Shown here: positions 26,381 to 35,555 of the stretch, in pieces
Layout: the number at the start of each line of letters is the position of its first letter
Position numbering within the stretch: the first letter of the stretch is position 1
Assembly (NCBI RefSeq): GCF_001418205.1
Contig: NZ_LIQF01000012.1
Location: 43,886-107,885, forward strand
Direction of reading: 5' to 3'
Length of the DNA stretch: 64,000 bases
DNA from: Marinomonas fungiae
GTDB lineage: Bacteria > Pseudomonadota > Gammaproteobacteria > Pseudomonadales > Marinomonadaceae
Translations under genes and position numbers: made by a program
Notes under the pieces: generated by a model
Database searches by the model: none
What the model saw: the letters and a program-made list of their open reading frames with translations, nothing else
Told to the model about the DNA's origin: nothing

Positions 26381-27223
26381 ATGGCTGCACTGGTTCTTGA
26401 CGGCAAACAATGCGCGATAGAGACCGAAGAGCGTTTAGCAAAACAAGTTGCTGAACTAAAAGAACGTACCGGCGGTACCCCGATTCTGGCTACAATTCTA
26501 GTAGGCGCGGACCCTGCTTCTGCTACTTACGTAAAAATGAAAGGCAATGCTTGCCGCCGTGTCGGAATGGACTCTCTTGCGATTGAGCTACCAGAAACTA
26601 CCACGACTGACGAATTGCTTGCGAAGATCGAAGAACTGAATGCAAATCCTGATGTTCACGGTATTTTGTTACAGCACCCGGTACCAGCACAGATTAACGA
26701 GCGTGCTTGTTTTGATGCGATCGCTGCCCACAAAGACGTTGATGGCGTTACTTGCCTCGGTTTTGGTCGCATGGCCATGAAAGAGCCTGCTTACGGCGCT
26801 GCCACCCCTGCGGGTGTGATGCGTTTGCTGAACGCTTACAACATTCCGATCGAAGGTAAACATGCCGTGGTCGTAGGTCGTAGTCCAATTCTTGGTAAGC
26901 CAATGGCAATGATGCTGTTAAATGCCAATGCAACGGTTACCATCTGTCACTCACGTACTCAAGGTCTGTCTGACATTCTTAAACAAGCCGACATCATTGT
27001 TGGTGCAGTAGGTAAGCCTGAGCTGATTAAAGCTGACTGGATCAAAGACGGTGCGGTAGTGGTTGATGCTGGTTATCATCCAGGTGGTATTGGTGACATC
27101 GAATTGGCACCTTTGTACGAGCGTGCGAGCGCGGTGACACCTGTGCCAGGTGGTGTTGGTCCAATGACAATCAACACTCTGATTTTACAAACCCTTGAAG
27201 CGGGTTTGAAACACTTAAGTTAA
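26381..27223 (+). CDS. folD: Bifunctional methylenetetrahydrofolate dehydrogenase/cyclohydrolase FolD
   Basis: The 280-residue enzyme has [14 protein letters not shown] with the catalytic Lys, [35 protein letters not shown] (NADP site) and the C-terminal [14 protein letters not shown]. It interconverts 5,10-methylene- and 10-formyl-tetrahydrofolate. GGAG lies upstream of the ATG, and a terminator follows. Confidence 0.97.
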   Translation: MAALVLDGKQCAIETEERLAKQVAELKERTGGTPILATILVGADPASATYVKMKGNACRRVGMDSLAIELPETTTTDELLAKIEELNANPDVHGILLQHPVPAQINERACFDAIAAHKDVDGVTCLGFGRMAMKEPAYGAATPAGVMRLLNAYNIPIEGKHAVVVGRSPILGKPMAMMLLNANATVTICHSRTQGLSDILKQADIIVGAVGKPELIKADWIKDGAVVVDAGYHPGGIGDIELAPLYERASAVTPVPGGVGPMTINTLILQTLEAGLKHLS

Positions 27224-27264
27224 ACTTGAAGTCACCCTAGGTGATCCTCATATAAGTGCTATCG

Positions 27265-27294
27265 AGCCGTGCCTTTGGTACGGCTTTGTTTTTT
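27265..27294 (+). terminator. Rho-independent terminator after folD
   Basis: Stem AGCCGTGCC / GGTACGGCT (one G-U) with a TTT loop, followed by TTGTTTTTT. Confidence 0.88.
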
Positions 27295-27317
27295 GTTGAA
27301 GATAAAGGTTGCTTTGC

Positions 27318-27908
27318 ATGTCCACTGAAATGTTACTCGACGCGTTGGATTTTGATCTGATCGCAGACGTTTTTGTCACTGAATCCATTTCTGCGTCACC
27401 AGCTGAACTGCACGGCCAATTGTGTGGTTACTTGGCCTCTGGCGTAGGCTTGCCGCTTGAAGATTGGTTAACTATGGTGGCTGAGTTCTGTGATATTGAG
27501 GGCTGGAAACAAGACGCTAGCCGTGACGCGATAGTTGAGTTGTATCAATCGACCATTGCTCTGTACCAAAATGGTGAATACGCCCTAGTGCCCTGTATTA
27601 GTGATGACGATGCGCCCTTAAGTGAGCGCGGTACAACCTTATCTCAGTGGGCGCATGGCTTCTTGGCGGGATACGGTTTGTCGGGTCATAAACCAAATCT
27701 GTCGGACGATGCCAAACAAGTGTTGCAGGACTTCGCTAACATCTCGGCGATGCAAGCAGACATGGCGGACCTAGAAGACAACAACGACAATGATAATGAC
27801 CTAACTGAATTGGTTGAATACGTACGTTTGTCAGCCATGATGCTGTATTCCGAGCACCATTCGCCATCTGATAACAGTCAGTCAGGCCAAGCACCACTGT
27901 TCCATTAA
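27318..27908 (+). CDS. UPF0149 (YgfB/YecA) family protein
   Basis: About 196 residues, start ATG at 27318. ELHGQLCGYLASGVGLP, LSQWAHGFLAGYGL and EYVRLSAMMLYSE are UPF0149 signatures. E. coli YgfB heads the ygfB-pepP-ubiH-ubiI cluster, and the same order (without ubiI) is present here. In Pseudomonas aeruginosa YgfB has been linked to control of ampDh3 expression; the general role is unsettled. Confidence 0.9.
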   Translation: MSTEMLLDALDFDLIADVFVTESISASPAELHGQLCGYLASGVGLPLEDWLTMVAEFCDIEGWKQDASRDAIVELYQSTIALYQNGEYALVPCISDDDAPLSERGTTLSQWAHGFLAGYGLSGHKPNLSDDAKQVLQDFANISAMQADMADLEDNNDNDNDLTELVEYVRLSAMMLYSEHHSPSDNSQSGQAPLFH

Positions 27909-27938
27909 TCCCCGAGAGTGATGTAAAAGGAGTAGGCA

Positions 27939-29264
27939 ATGAACTTATCAAAAGAAATTTATCGCGAGCGCCGTCAGCGCTTGATGAATAACCTCGGTTT
28001 GAAGAACGGCATTGCCGTGCTGCGTTCTGGTGAGTTAGCCACCCGCAATAACGACTGTGAGTATGAATTTCGACCACATTCTAGCTTCTTTTACTTAACG
28101 GGTTTTAAAGAGCCGAGTGCAGTGGTGTTTATCCTGCCGTCCGGTGAAAGCCATATGGCCGTGTTACCCAAAGACCCTGAGCGCGAGCAGTGGGACGGCT
28201 TTCGCTACGGAATCACCGGAGCCATGCAAGACTTTGGCATGGATCAAGCGGTTGAGCTAGATGAATTAGATGACCTAGCACTGGAGCTTTTAGACGGAAC
28301 GGATCAGGTGGCGTTGCTAATGGACGATGAGCTGCTACGTGATCAAGTACTAAATTGGCGTGATCAGCTGGCGGCGAAAGCGCGCCAAGGCGCTGTTGCG
28401 CCAGCCGGTCTAGTGGATGTAAGCGATACCCTGCATGAAATGCGTCTGATCAAAGATATGGGTGAGATTGAAATCATGGAGCGCGCCGCGCACATCAGTG
28501 TGCAGGCTCATATAGCCGCGATGCAAGCGGTAAAGCCTGGCATGATGGAGTTTGAGCTGGAAGCCGAGCTTAATTACATCTTTATGAAAAATGGTGCTCG
28601 TGTGCCGGCGTATAACAATATTGTGGCCTCTGGTAGTAATGCCTGTGTGCTGCACTATATTAAAAACGATGAAAAAATCGAAGACGGTGATCTAATTTTG
28701 ATCGATGCGGGTGGGGAATTGGGCTGCTACGCATCGGATATTACCCGTACCTTCCCTGCCAACGGTAAATTTAGCGAACCACAGGCGCAGTTGTACCAAC
28801 TAGTGCTAGACGCTTACCACGAAGCCTTGACGCATATGCAGGTCGGTAAACCTTATGAGGATTTCCACAACGCCGCCGTTAAAGTACTGACGACAGGGTT
28901 GGTTGAGCTTGGCTTACTTAAAGGTTCTGTGGAAGAGCTGATTGAGAGCAAGGCCTACCGAGAGTTTTATATGCACAATACTGGGCATTGGCTTGGTTTG
29001 GATGTGCACGATTGTGGTCGTTATAAAATCAATGGTGACTCACGTCCGTTTGAGGCGGGTATGGTGGTGACCTTAGAGCCTGGTCTTTATGTAAACCCAG
29101 ATAACGAAAACGTGGACGCTAAATGGCGCGGCATCGGCATTCGTATTGAGGATGATATTCTCATCCGCGAAGACGGTCCTTACGTACTGACACAAGGGTT
29201 GGCAAAAGAAATCCATGAAATTGAAGCCTTAATGGCATCGAAAGCCCTAATGGCGTCTCATTAA
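27939..29264 (+). CDS. pepP: Xaa-Pro aminopeptidase PepP
   Basis: The 441-residue metallopeptidase has an N-terminal creatinase-like domain and a pita-bread catalytic domain with metal ligands in ILIDAGGELGCYASDITRTFP, HNTGHWLGLDVHD, TLEPGLY and IGIRIEDDI. It removes an N-terminal residue before proline and is manganese dependent in E. coli. AAGGAG precedes the ATG. It is in an operon with the UPF0149 gene and ubiH. Confidence 0.96.
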   Translation: MNLSKEIYRERRQRLMNNLGLKNGIAVLRSGELATRNNDCEYEFRPHSSFFYLTGFKEPSAVVFILPSGESHMAVLPKDPEREQWDGFRYGITGAMQDFGMDQAVELDELDDLALELLDGTDQVALLMDDELLRDQVLNWRDQLAAKARQGAVAPAGLVDVSDTLHEMRLIKDMGEIEIMERAAHISVQAHIAAMQAVKPGMMEFELEAELNYIFMKNGARVPAYNNIVASGSNACVLHYIKNDEKIEDGDLILIDAGGELGCYASDITRTFPANGKFSEPQAQLYQLVLDAYHEALTHMQVGKPYEDFHNAAVKVLTTGLVELGLLKGSVEELIESKAYREFYMHNTGHWLGLDVHDCGRYKINGDSRPFEAGMVVTLEPGLYVNPDNENVDAKWRGIGIRIEDDILIREDGPYVLTQGLAKEIHEIEALMASKALMASH

Positions 29265-29283
29265 GTTGAAGTAGAGGTTTGGC

Positions 29284-30480
29284 ATGGCCAGAGAATACGA
29301 CGTAATCATTGTTGGTGCCGGTATGGTGGGCGCATTAACCGCTGTATTAACGGCTCAAAAGGGGCTCACAGTGGCCTTGATTGATAAGCACTCTGGTCGC
29401 TATACCTTATCCACACCTCCCGCCTACGATGCGCGTGTCAGTGCCATTTCAAAGTTATCCCAGCAATTGCTTGAAGAAGCGGGGGCATGGCAACGTATCG
29501 CTCAAGATCGTCTGGCGCCATATCATAAAATGGCCGTTTGGGACGGACTTGGGGATGGTTATGTGGATTTCGATGCAAATTATCAACAGGCAGGCGATTT
29601 AGGTCAGCTTGTGGAAAACGCGGTGCTGTGCGATGCCTTGATGAAAAGTGTCCACGATACTCGAGGCATTGACCTGTATTTTGACGACAGTGTGGCGGCT
29701 CAGCGTCATAATGAAGCAGGAGTGGAAGTTGACTTGGCTTCGGATCGTCAACTGCATGGCGCGGTTTTGATAGCAGCCGATGGCGCCAATTCACAGCTAC
29801 GCCAGCAAAATGGTTTTGACACAGTTGAGTGGGATTATGGTCATCACGCCATAGTGACTACCGTTGAAATCGACCAACCTCATGAAAATACTGCGTGGCA
29901 AGCTTTTGGCGAAGAAGGCATTTTGGCATTTTTGCCATTGCCAAGTGTCGATGACAAGCATTATGTATCGATTGTTTGGTCGGTTGCTCCAGAGGATGCT
30001 GAGCAATTGGTAGCACTGGACGAAGAAGCCTTCTGCAAACGCTTAACCTATGCTATCAATCGTCGTTTTAACGCTTTGTCGATTACGGTGCCACGCATTG
30101 CTATCCCGCTTCGTCAGCGTCATGCCAAGCAATATGTACAAGAAGGTTTGGTGTTGATCGGTGATGCAGCTCATACAATTCATCCATTAGCAGGGCAGGG
30201 CGCTAACCTTGGTTTTGCCGATGTCAGTGCGCTAGTGCCGATTTTGATCAAGGCACACCAACGCGGTGAGGCGATTGGTTCTTTAAAAATTCTTCGTCGC
30301 TATCAGCGTGCCCGCATGCTCGACAATATTGCCATGTCAGCGTCCATGGAAGCTTTTAAGCGCCTATTTACTACCCAGCAACCGATCGTAGTGCAGTTGC
30401 GCAATATGGGTATGAAACTGTGCCAATCTTCGCCCATGATTAAGCGCCAGCTGGTGGCGCATGCGGCAGGCGTTCGTTAA
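29284..30480 (+). CDS. ubiH: FAD-dependent ubiquinone hydroxylase UbiH
   Basis: The 398-residue flavoprotein shows the FAD motif DVIIVGAGMVGALTAV at the N-terminus, a middle DGANSQLRQ, and GLVLIGDAAHTIHPLAGQGANLGFADV, typical of UbiH/UbiF/COQ6 enzymes. The position after pepP supports UbiH (C6 hydroxylation of the ubiquinone ring). In E. coli ubiI follows, but here a terminator ends the operon directly. Confidence 0.9.
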   Translation: MAREYDVIIVGAGMVGALTAVLTAQKGLTVALIDKHSGRYTLSTPPAYDARVSAISKLSQQLLEEAGAWQRIAQDRLAPYHKMAVWDGLGDGYVDFDANYQQAGDLGQLVENAVLCDALMKSVHDTRGIDLYFDDSVAAQRHNEAGVEVDLASDRQLHGAVLIAADGANSQLRQQNGFDTVEWDYGHHAIVTTVEIDQPHENTAWQAFGEEGILAFLPLPSVDDKHYVSIVWSVAPEDAEQLVALDEEAFCKRLTYAINRRFNALSITVPRIAIPLRQRHAKQYVQEGLVLIGDAAHTIHPLAGQGANLGFADVSALVPILIKAHQRGEAIGSLKILRRYQRARMLDNIAMSASMEAFKRLFTTQQPIVVQLRNMGMKLCQSSPMIKRQLVAHAAGVR

Positions 30481-30495
30481 TCATCTTTCGTTATG

Positions 30496-30523
30496 AAAAA
30501 GAGAACTTCGGTTCTCTTTTTTT
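30496..30523 (+). terminator. Rho-independent terminator after ubiH
   Basis: Stem AAAGAGAAC / GTTCTCTTT with a TTCG tetraloop and seven T. Confidence 0.95.
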
Positions 30524-30618
30524 GTCTATTCAGCCCCCTAATTTAGATTTATAGCAAGTCTGCGACCATCAAAGCGGAAAAGCTATGTAAACAAAAACAG
30601 TTTTCATTTATAGTGATA

Positions 30619-30633
30619 TGTAAATCATTTACG
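30619..30633 (+). promoter_or_regulatory. Fur-box-like palindrome upstream of the iron transporter
   Basis: The segment at 30619-30633 matches the 7-1-7 Fur consensus at 10 of 15 positions and contains the perfect palindrome GTAAATCATTTAC (30620-30632). It lies 45 bases before the first gene of a ferric iron ABC operon. A possible -10 TATAGT (30609-30614) is just upstream. Iron repression by Fur is inferred. Confidence 0.55.
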
Positions 30634-30677
30634 CTACACAGTTCATGTGTCGGGCATTGGAAGAATAGGTTATTACG

Positions 30678-31748
30678 ATGAAAGGTTCTGTAAAAGTATC
30701 GGGCGCTAGCCCACTTTCTAAAACGCTAAAAGCTATGTCTCTGTCAGTGGTTGCAGGTGCCTTGTTTACGAGTTCTCTCGCGACAGCTGCAGGGGAAGTA
30801 AACGTTTATTCTGCTCGTAAAGAAGCCTTAATTGAGCCAGCTTTGACTGCATTTTCAAAAGCACATGATGTCACCGTAAACCTTGTCACGGGCGATGCGG
30901 ATGCTTTGCTTCGTCGCTTACAGGTAGAAGGTTCTGCTAGCCCTGCGGATGTATTTATTACCGTCGATGCCGGCCGTTTATACCGTGCCAAAGATGCGGG
31001 CGTATTGCAGTCGTTTGAAACGGATATCTTGAACGATGTGGTGCCAGACAACCTGCATGATCGTGATGGTTATTGGTATGGCTTGTCGCAGCGTGCCCGT
31101 GTGATTTTCTATAATCCAGAGAAAGTGGATGCAAGTGAGCTTTCGACCTATGAAGATCTTGCTGATCCAAAATGGAAAGGCCGCATTTGCACGCGTTCGT
31201 CTTCCAACATTTATAACCAATCTCTAGTGGCTTCAATGATTGAAGCCGATGGCGCGGAAGCGACCCAAGCATGGCTGAACGGCTTTGTTAGTAACCTTGC
31301 GCGTCCGCCATTTGGTGGTGATACCGATTTATTGAAAGCTGTAGCGGCAGGTGTGTGTGATGTGACGCTAGCAAACACTTACTACTTTGGCCGCCTTGGT
31401 CAGAGTGACAAGGCCAGCGATCGCGAAGTGTACGAAAAGGTGTCACTGTTCTGGCCGAACCAAGGGGAAGGTGATCGTGGTGCGCACGTGAACGTAAGTG
31501 GTATTGGTTTGACCGCGTCAGCCACCAATATCGACAATGCTAAGCTATTGGTTGAGTTCCTGACGAATCACAAAAGTCAGGTATGGTATGCGGATGTGAA
31601 CAATGAGTACCCTGTGGTAGAGGGTATTGCTCCGCCTAAGAGCCTACAGCCATTTGGTGATTTCAAAGCGGATTCTATGTCGCTAAGCGTACTGGGCGAT
31701 AACAACCGTCAAGCGGTTGAAATGATGGACGCTGCAGGTTGGAAGTAA
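30678..31748 (+). CDS. Ferric iron ABC transporter, periplasmic substrate-binding protein
   Basis: The 356-residue protein has a signal peptide (cleavage near SLATAAGEV). It has the FbpA/FutA-type fold markers VNVYSARKEALIEPAL, DVFITVDAGRLYRAKDAG, RICTRSSSNIYNQS and the paired iron-binding tyrosines in LANTYYFGRLG. It binds Fe3+ in the periplasm and delivers it to the permease encoded next. First gene of a three-gene operon. Confidence 0.92.
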   Translation: MKGSVKVSGASPLSKTLKAMSLSVVAGALFTSSLATAAGEVNVYSARKEALIEPALTAFSKAHDVTVNLVTGDADALLRRLQVEGSASPADVFITVDAGRLYRAKDAGVLQSFETDILNDVVPDNLHDRDGYWYGLSQRARVIFYNPEKVDASELSTYEDLADPKWKGRICTRSSSNIYNQSLVASMIEADGAEATQAWLNGFVSNLARPPFGGDTDLLKAVAAGVCDVTLANTYYFGRLGQSDKASDREVYEKVSLFWPNQGEGDRGAHVNVSGIGLTASATNIDNAKLLVEFLTNHKSQVWYADVNNEYPVVEGIAPPKSLQPFGDFKADSMSLSVLGDNNRQAVEMMDAAGWK

Positions 31749-31775
31749 GCTCGCTGAATTAGAGTAAGTGTTTTA

Positions 31776-33437
31776 ATGTCGACATTGACCCAAACTCATC
31801 CCATTTCGAAACATCGAAGTGGGATTTCTTGGTTAAAGCTAAGCGCGATTCTAGTCGCCTTAATGCTGGCCATTCCTGTATTGATTGTTGTATTCAACAT
31901 CTTCCTTGGTGGTAGCGGTGTATGGCAACACCTGTATGAGACGTTGCTGTTTGACTATGTCTCAAACTCTTTTCTGTTGATGCTTGGGGTCACCCTTGGC
32001 ACTTTAGCGATGGGGGTGCCGGCTGCTTGGCTAACCAGTGTTTGTGAATTCCGTGGTCGTGGTCTTTTCTCTTGGGCGCTATTGTTGCCTTTGGCGATGC
32101 CCGCTTACATTATTGCTTATACCTATACTGGCTTGTTTGATTTCGCTGGGCCAGTGCAGACGTTCATTCGCGATGTCACAGGACTGGGTTATGGCCAATA
32201 CTGGTTCTTTGAGATGCGCTCATTAGGTGGCGCTTTTGCCATGCTGTCGTTGGTACTGTATCCCTATGTCTACTTGATGAGTCGCGCCGCTTTTCTCGAA
32301 CAATCGGCGAATACCTTGGAAGTGTGCCGTACTTTGGGTTACTCCGCACCGCAAGCCTTTTTCCGTTTAGCTCTGCCGATGGCGCGTCCAGCGATTGTTG
32401 CCGGTGTAACCTTGGCGATGATGGAAACCTTGGCTGACTATGGCACGGTTCAATATTTTGGCGTAACGACCTTTACCACTGGGATTATGCGTACCTTCTA
32501 TGGTTTCGGTGATTTGGCTGCAGCCTCGCAGCTAGCCGGTATTTTGCTACTGTTTGTGGCAGTGCTGATTTTTGCAGAACGCTACTCGCGTCGTGAAATT
32601 AGCTACCACGGCTCAGGCCTGCGTAAAGCTAGTCAGCGAAAGATCGAACTGCGTGGTCTCTATGGCGCCGCCGCCTTCGTGGCCTGTGCCATTCCTGTGC
32701 TCGCAGGTTTTGTTATCCCTGCTGCGGTGCTTTTATACTGGGCTGTATTTGAAGCGGAAGCGGTGGGCTGGGACTTTATACAGTTGTCTTGGAACTCGTT
32801 CTATTTGGCGGCCTTAGCAGCGTTGATTACCGTTTCGTTGGCCTTGGTACTGGCTTACGCAGGGCGTTTGCATAAAGATAAAAGTGTACAAACCGCGATC
32901 ATCACCTCCGGTATGGGCTATGCCTTGCCTGGTACCATTATTGCCATTGGTGTGATTGTGCCATTAGCTTGGTTGGATCACCGCATTATCGAGTTTGTGC
33001 AACACACTTTTGATAGCAAAATTGGTTTATTTTTCTCGGGTACTATTATTGCCTTGTTGTTTGCCTACACAGTGCGTTTTATGGCGGTTTCGTTAGGTTC
33101 TGTGCAAAGTGGTCTAGGTAAGATCAAGCCAAGTATGGATATGGCGGGGCGGTCACTAGGCTGTTCCCCAGCACAGGTATTGCGACGCATCCATGTGCCT
33201 TTGCTGAAGAGCTCGGTGCTCACTGCGCTGTTAATCGTGTTTGTGGATGTGTTGAAAGAGTTGCCCGCGACGCTGATATTGCGTCCGTTTAATTTTAATA
33301 CGCTGGCGGTGCGAGCTTTTGAGCTGGCTTCCGATGAGCGTTTGGTTGATGCGGCCCCTGCTTCACTGATGATTGTTGCAGTAGGTCTGATCCCAGTAAT
33401 TTTATTAAGTCGATCGATTTCATCGAGTGCACACTAG
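31776..33437 (+). CDS. Ferric iron ABC transporter, fused permease
   Basis: The 553-residue membrane protein is built from two Binding-protein-dependent transport domains in tandem, each with the EAA-type loop (EVCRTLGYSAPQAFFRLALPM, DMAGRSLGCSPAQVLRRIHVP). This is the FbpB/SfuB/AfuB layout, with both halves of the channel in one chain. It lies between the binding protein and the ATPase genes. Confidence 0.93.
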   Translation: MSTLTQTHPISKHRSGISWLKLSAILVALMLAIPVLIVVFNIFLGGSGVWQHLYETLLFDYVSNSFLLMLGVTLGTLAMGVPAAWLTSVCEFRGRGLFSWALLLPLAMPAYIIAYTYTGLFDFAGPVQTFIRDVTGLGYGQYWFFEMRSLGGAFAMLSLVLYPYVYLMSRAAFLEQSANTLEVCRTLGYSAPQAFFRLALPMARPAIVAGVTLAMMETLADYGTVQYFGVTTFTTGIMRTFYGFGDLAAASQLAGILLLFVAVLIFAERYSRREISYHGSGLRKASQRKIELRGLYGAAAFVACAIPVLAGFVIPAAVLLYWAVFEAEAVGWDFIQLSWNSFYLAALAALITVSLALVLAYAGRLHKDKSVQTAIITSGMGYALPGTIIAIGVIVPLAWLDHRIIEFVQHTFDSKIGLFFSGTIIALLFAYTVRFMAVSLGSVQSGLGKIKPSMDMAGRSLGCSPAQVLRRIHVPLLKSSVLTALLIVFVDVLKELPATLILRPFNFNTLAVRAFELASDERLVDAAPASLMIVAVGLIPVILLSRSISSSAH

Positions 33438-33454
33438 GCTTAATGGGGAATAAC

Positions 33455-34537
33455 ATGACGGCAATGCCACCAAATAAGATGTTAAAAGAACTAAAACTTA
33501 GCAACATTGCTGTGGGCTACCAAGGTATACCTGTGGTGCAAGAAGCAAACTTCCGTATCGTTGAAGGTCAAATTGGTTGTTTGCTGGGACCAAGTGGCTG
33601 CGGTAAGTCGACATTATTGCGTGCAATTGCGGGCTTTGAGCCGCTTATGGCAGGTGAAATTACCCTAGACAATGAGCTGTTATCGTCTGCAACGAAAACA
33701 GTGAGTCCGGAAAAACGCAGTATTGGCATGGTGTTTCAGGACATTGCCTTATTTCCGCATTTGACCATTGGCGCTAATATCGCTTTTGGCTTGAAAGGCT
33801 GGTCGAAGAAAGATGCGAGTGCGCGCATTGATTATTTGCTGCAATTGGTAGGCTTAAGCGGCTACAAAGATCGTTATCCGCATTCCTTGTCTGGTGGACA
33901 GCAGCAACGTATTGCGCTGGCTCGTGCCATTGCTCCAAAGCCTAAACTTCTATTAATGGATGAGCCTTTTTCTGGTTTAGATGCAAAATTACGCGAAGAG
34001 CTGGTGCCGGATATCCGTGCTATTTTGCAGCATGAAAAAGTCAGTGCCATCTTGGTGACCCATGATCAAGCTGAAGCGTTTGCGATGGCCGATCAAGTCG
34101 CGATCATGGAGTCTGGGCGTATTCTACAAGTCGGTACACCTTATGAGATTTATCATGAACCTGTATCGCGCTTTGCGGCAATGTTTATTGGCCAAGGGGA
34201 TTTCTTGCCCGCGGTTGTGTGCGGTGAAAACTGCGTGCATTCAGACTTAGGTGAGATTCGTGGTCGGTTAAACCATGGCTTTGCGTCAGGGGCGGAAGTC
34301 GATTTATTGGTGCGTCCTGATGATATACTGCATGACGATGACAGTGCTTTCAAAGGCTTAATCGTCAGCAAGTGGTTCCGTGGTTCCTACTTCTTATATC
34401 GGGTGAAGCTGCCCTCTGGCAAGGTTACTTACTGCTTTGCTTCATCTCACCACAATCACTCGATTGGCCAAGAAATCGGTTTAAGTGTGAACCTCGATCA
34501 CTTAGTCATGTTTCCAAGAGAGCCATTAAATTCATAA
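33455..34537 (+). CDS. Ferric iron ABC transporter, ATP-binding protein
   Basis: About 360 residues, start ATG at 33455 with GGGGA upstream. ATG at 33443 is possible. Walker A GPSGCGKST near residue 44, signature LSGGQQQR near 144, Walker B LLLMDEPFSGLD and switch His VTHDQAEAF are intact. A C-terminal TOBE-like part follows (LVRPDDIL). It is the FbpC-type ATPase that powers the iron uptake permease. Confidence 0.93.
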   Translation: MTAMPPNKMLKELKLSNIAVGYQGIPVVQEANFRIVEGQIGCLLGPSGCGKSTLLRAIAGFEPLMAGEITLDNELLSSATKTVSPEKRSIGMVFQDIALFPHLTIGANIAFGLKGWSKKDASARIDYLLQLVGLSGYKDRYPHSLSGGQQQRIALARAIAPKPKLLLMDEPFSGLDAKLREELVPDIRAILQHEKVSAILVTHDQAEAFAMADQVAIMESGRILQVGTPYEIYHEPVSRFAAMFIGQGDFLPAVVCGENCVHSDLGEIRGRLNHGFASGAEVDLLVRPDDILHDDDSAFKGLIVSKWFRGSYFLYRVKLPSGKVTYCFASSHHNHSIGQEIGLSVNLDHLVMFPREPLNS

Positions 34538-34539
34538 CG

Positions 34540-34566
34540 AAAAAGAGCGCCGCGGCGCTCTTTTTT
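34540..34566. terminator. Bidirectional terminator between the iron ATPase and HDOD genes
   Basis: Stem AAAAAGAGCGCC / GGCGCTCTTTTT with a 2-base loop centre (GC). A and T flanks serve both convergent genes. Confidence 0.93.
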
Positions 34567-34577
34567 ATGGACGATGA

Positions 34578-35444
34578 TTACAGGTTGCCAATCCCTTGCT
34601 CTCGGCAGGTGTCAATAATGCCTTCAAAATCATATTCGGTCAGTTCCAAGTGCTCTAGGGCATAATGACCAATTTGCATCCATTCATAATCTTCCGTCGC
34701 TCGGCCCAACTGTTTATAAGTGGTACTGATGTGCTCTGCCATTTTTAAAATTGACATAAAGGTCAGATATTTACTGTCGCCAGCAATACGTTCTTCATAC
34801 AGTTTCAGGGCTCGATGATGATGGGCAATCACGTAGCAACAAGCTTTCGGTAATGCCCATGACTTGGCTAAGTAGTAGCCAACAACGGAGTGGTTCGTAC
34901 GAAACCGCTTATTTTCCATGTCGGTCAGTTCAAAATCAAAACTTTGATAACCTTGCTCTAGCACCTCTTTATAACCATCAAAGCGGCTCATCATCAGTGG
35001 AATGCCAGCGTTATGGAACAAGCCCAAGGCATAACACTCGTCTTGATATTTAAAACCTAGCTGGTTGGCAATACTGGAGCAGATCGAGGCCACGTCCATG
35101 GCGTTGTCCCAAAAATTGTGCAGCTCTTCAATGGCGCCATCGGACAGTTCACTTTTGACCGCTAAGCCATTAACAATGTTAGCGATGGAGCGGATGCCGA
35201 GCATCATGACGGCTTGTTGAATAGAAGAGATTTTGCGTGGCAAACCATAGTAAGCCGAGTTCACGAATTTTAATACGGCAGCTGACAGGCCAACGTCCTG
35301 AGAGATGATTTGCGCGATGCGAGACATGTCCGGTTCTGGCATCGCCTGCTCCATATGCAAATCAACCATAACCTGAGGTTGAGGTGGAATCGTAATTCCT
35401 TGCAGAACCCGCTTTAATTGCTCGTCATTTAGGCCAGTAGACAT
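34578..35444 (-). CDS. HDOD domain protein
   Basis: About 288 residues, start at 35444 (MSTGLNDEQL) with AGGGG 6 bases before. The HDOD domain spans about residues 15-215: IPPQPQV, ISQDVGLSAAVLKFVNSAYYGL, ISSIQQAVMMLGIRSIANIV. The HD metal ligands are not preserved as in catalytic HD-GYP proteins. HDOD proteins act in signalling and often affect motility and biofilms without known catalysis. It is divergent from rlmI. Confidence 0.88.
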   Translation of the reverse strand: MSTGLNDEQLKRVLQGITIPPQPQVMVDLHMEQAMPEPDMSRIAQIISQDVGLSAAVLKFVNSAYYGLPRKISSIQQAVMMLGIRSIANIVNGLAVKSELSDGAIEELHNFWDNAMDVASICSSIANQLGFKYQDECYALGLFHNAGIPLMMSRFDGYKEVLEQGYQSFDFELTDMENKRFRTNHSVVGYYLAKSWALPKACCYVIAHHHRALKLYEERIAGDSKYLTFMSILKMAEHISTTYKQLGRATEDYEWMQIGHYALEHLELTEYDFEGIIDTCREQGIGNL

Positions 35445-35555
35445 GGTAACCCCTGTAAATATTGGCGGTGAAATAATGTGAATTCCGCCATTAACGTAGA
35501 AATCCATAACCGAACACTTATAATAGCGTTTTTTTATGTAACCTTGGTGAGAACT

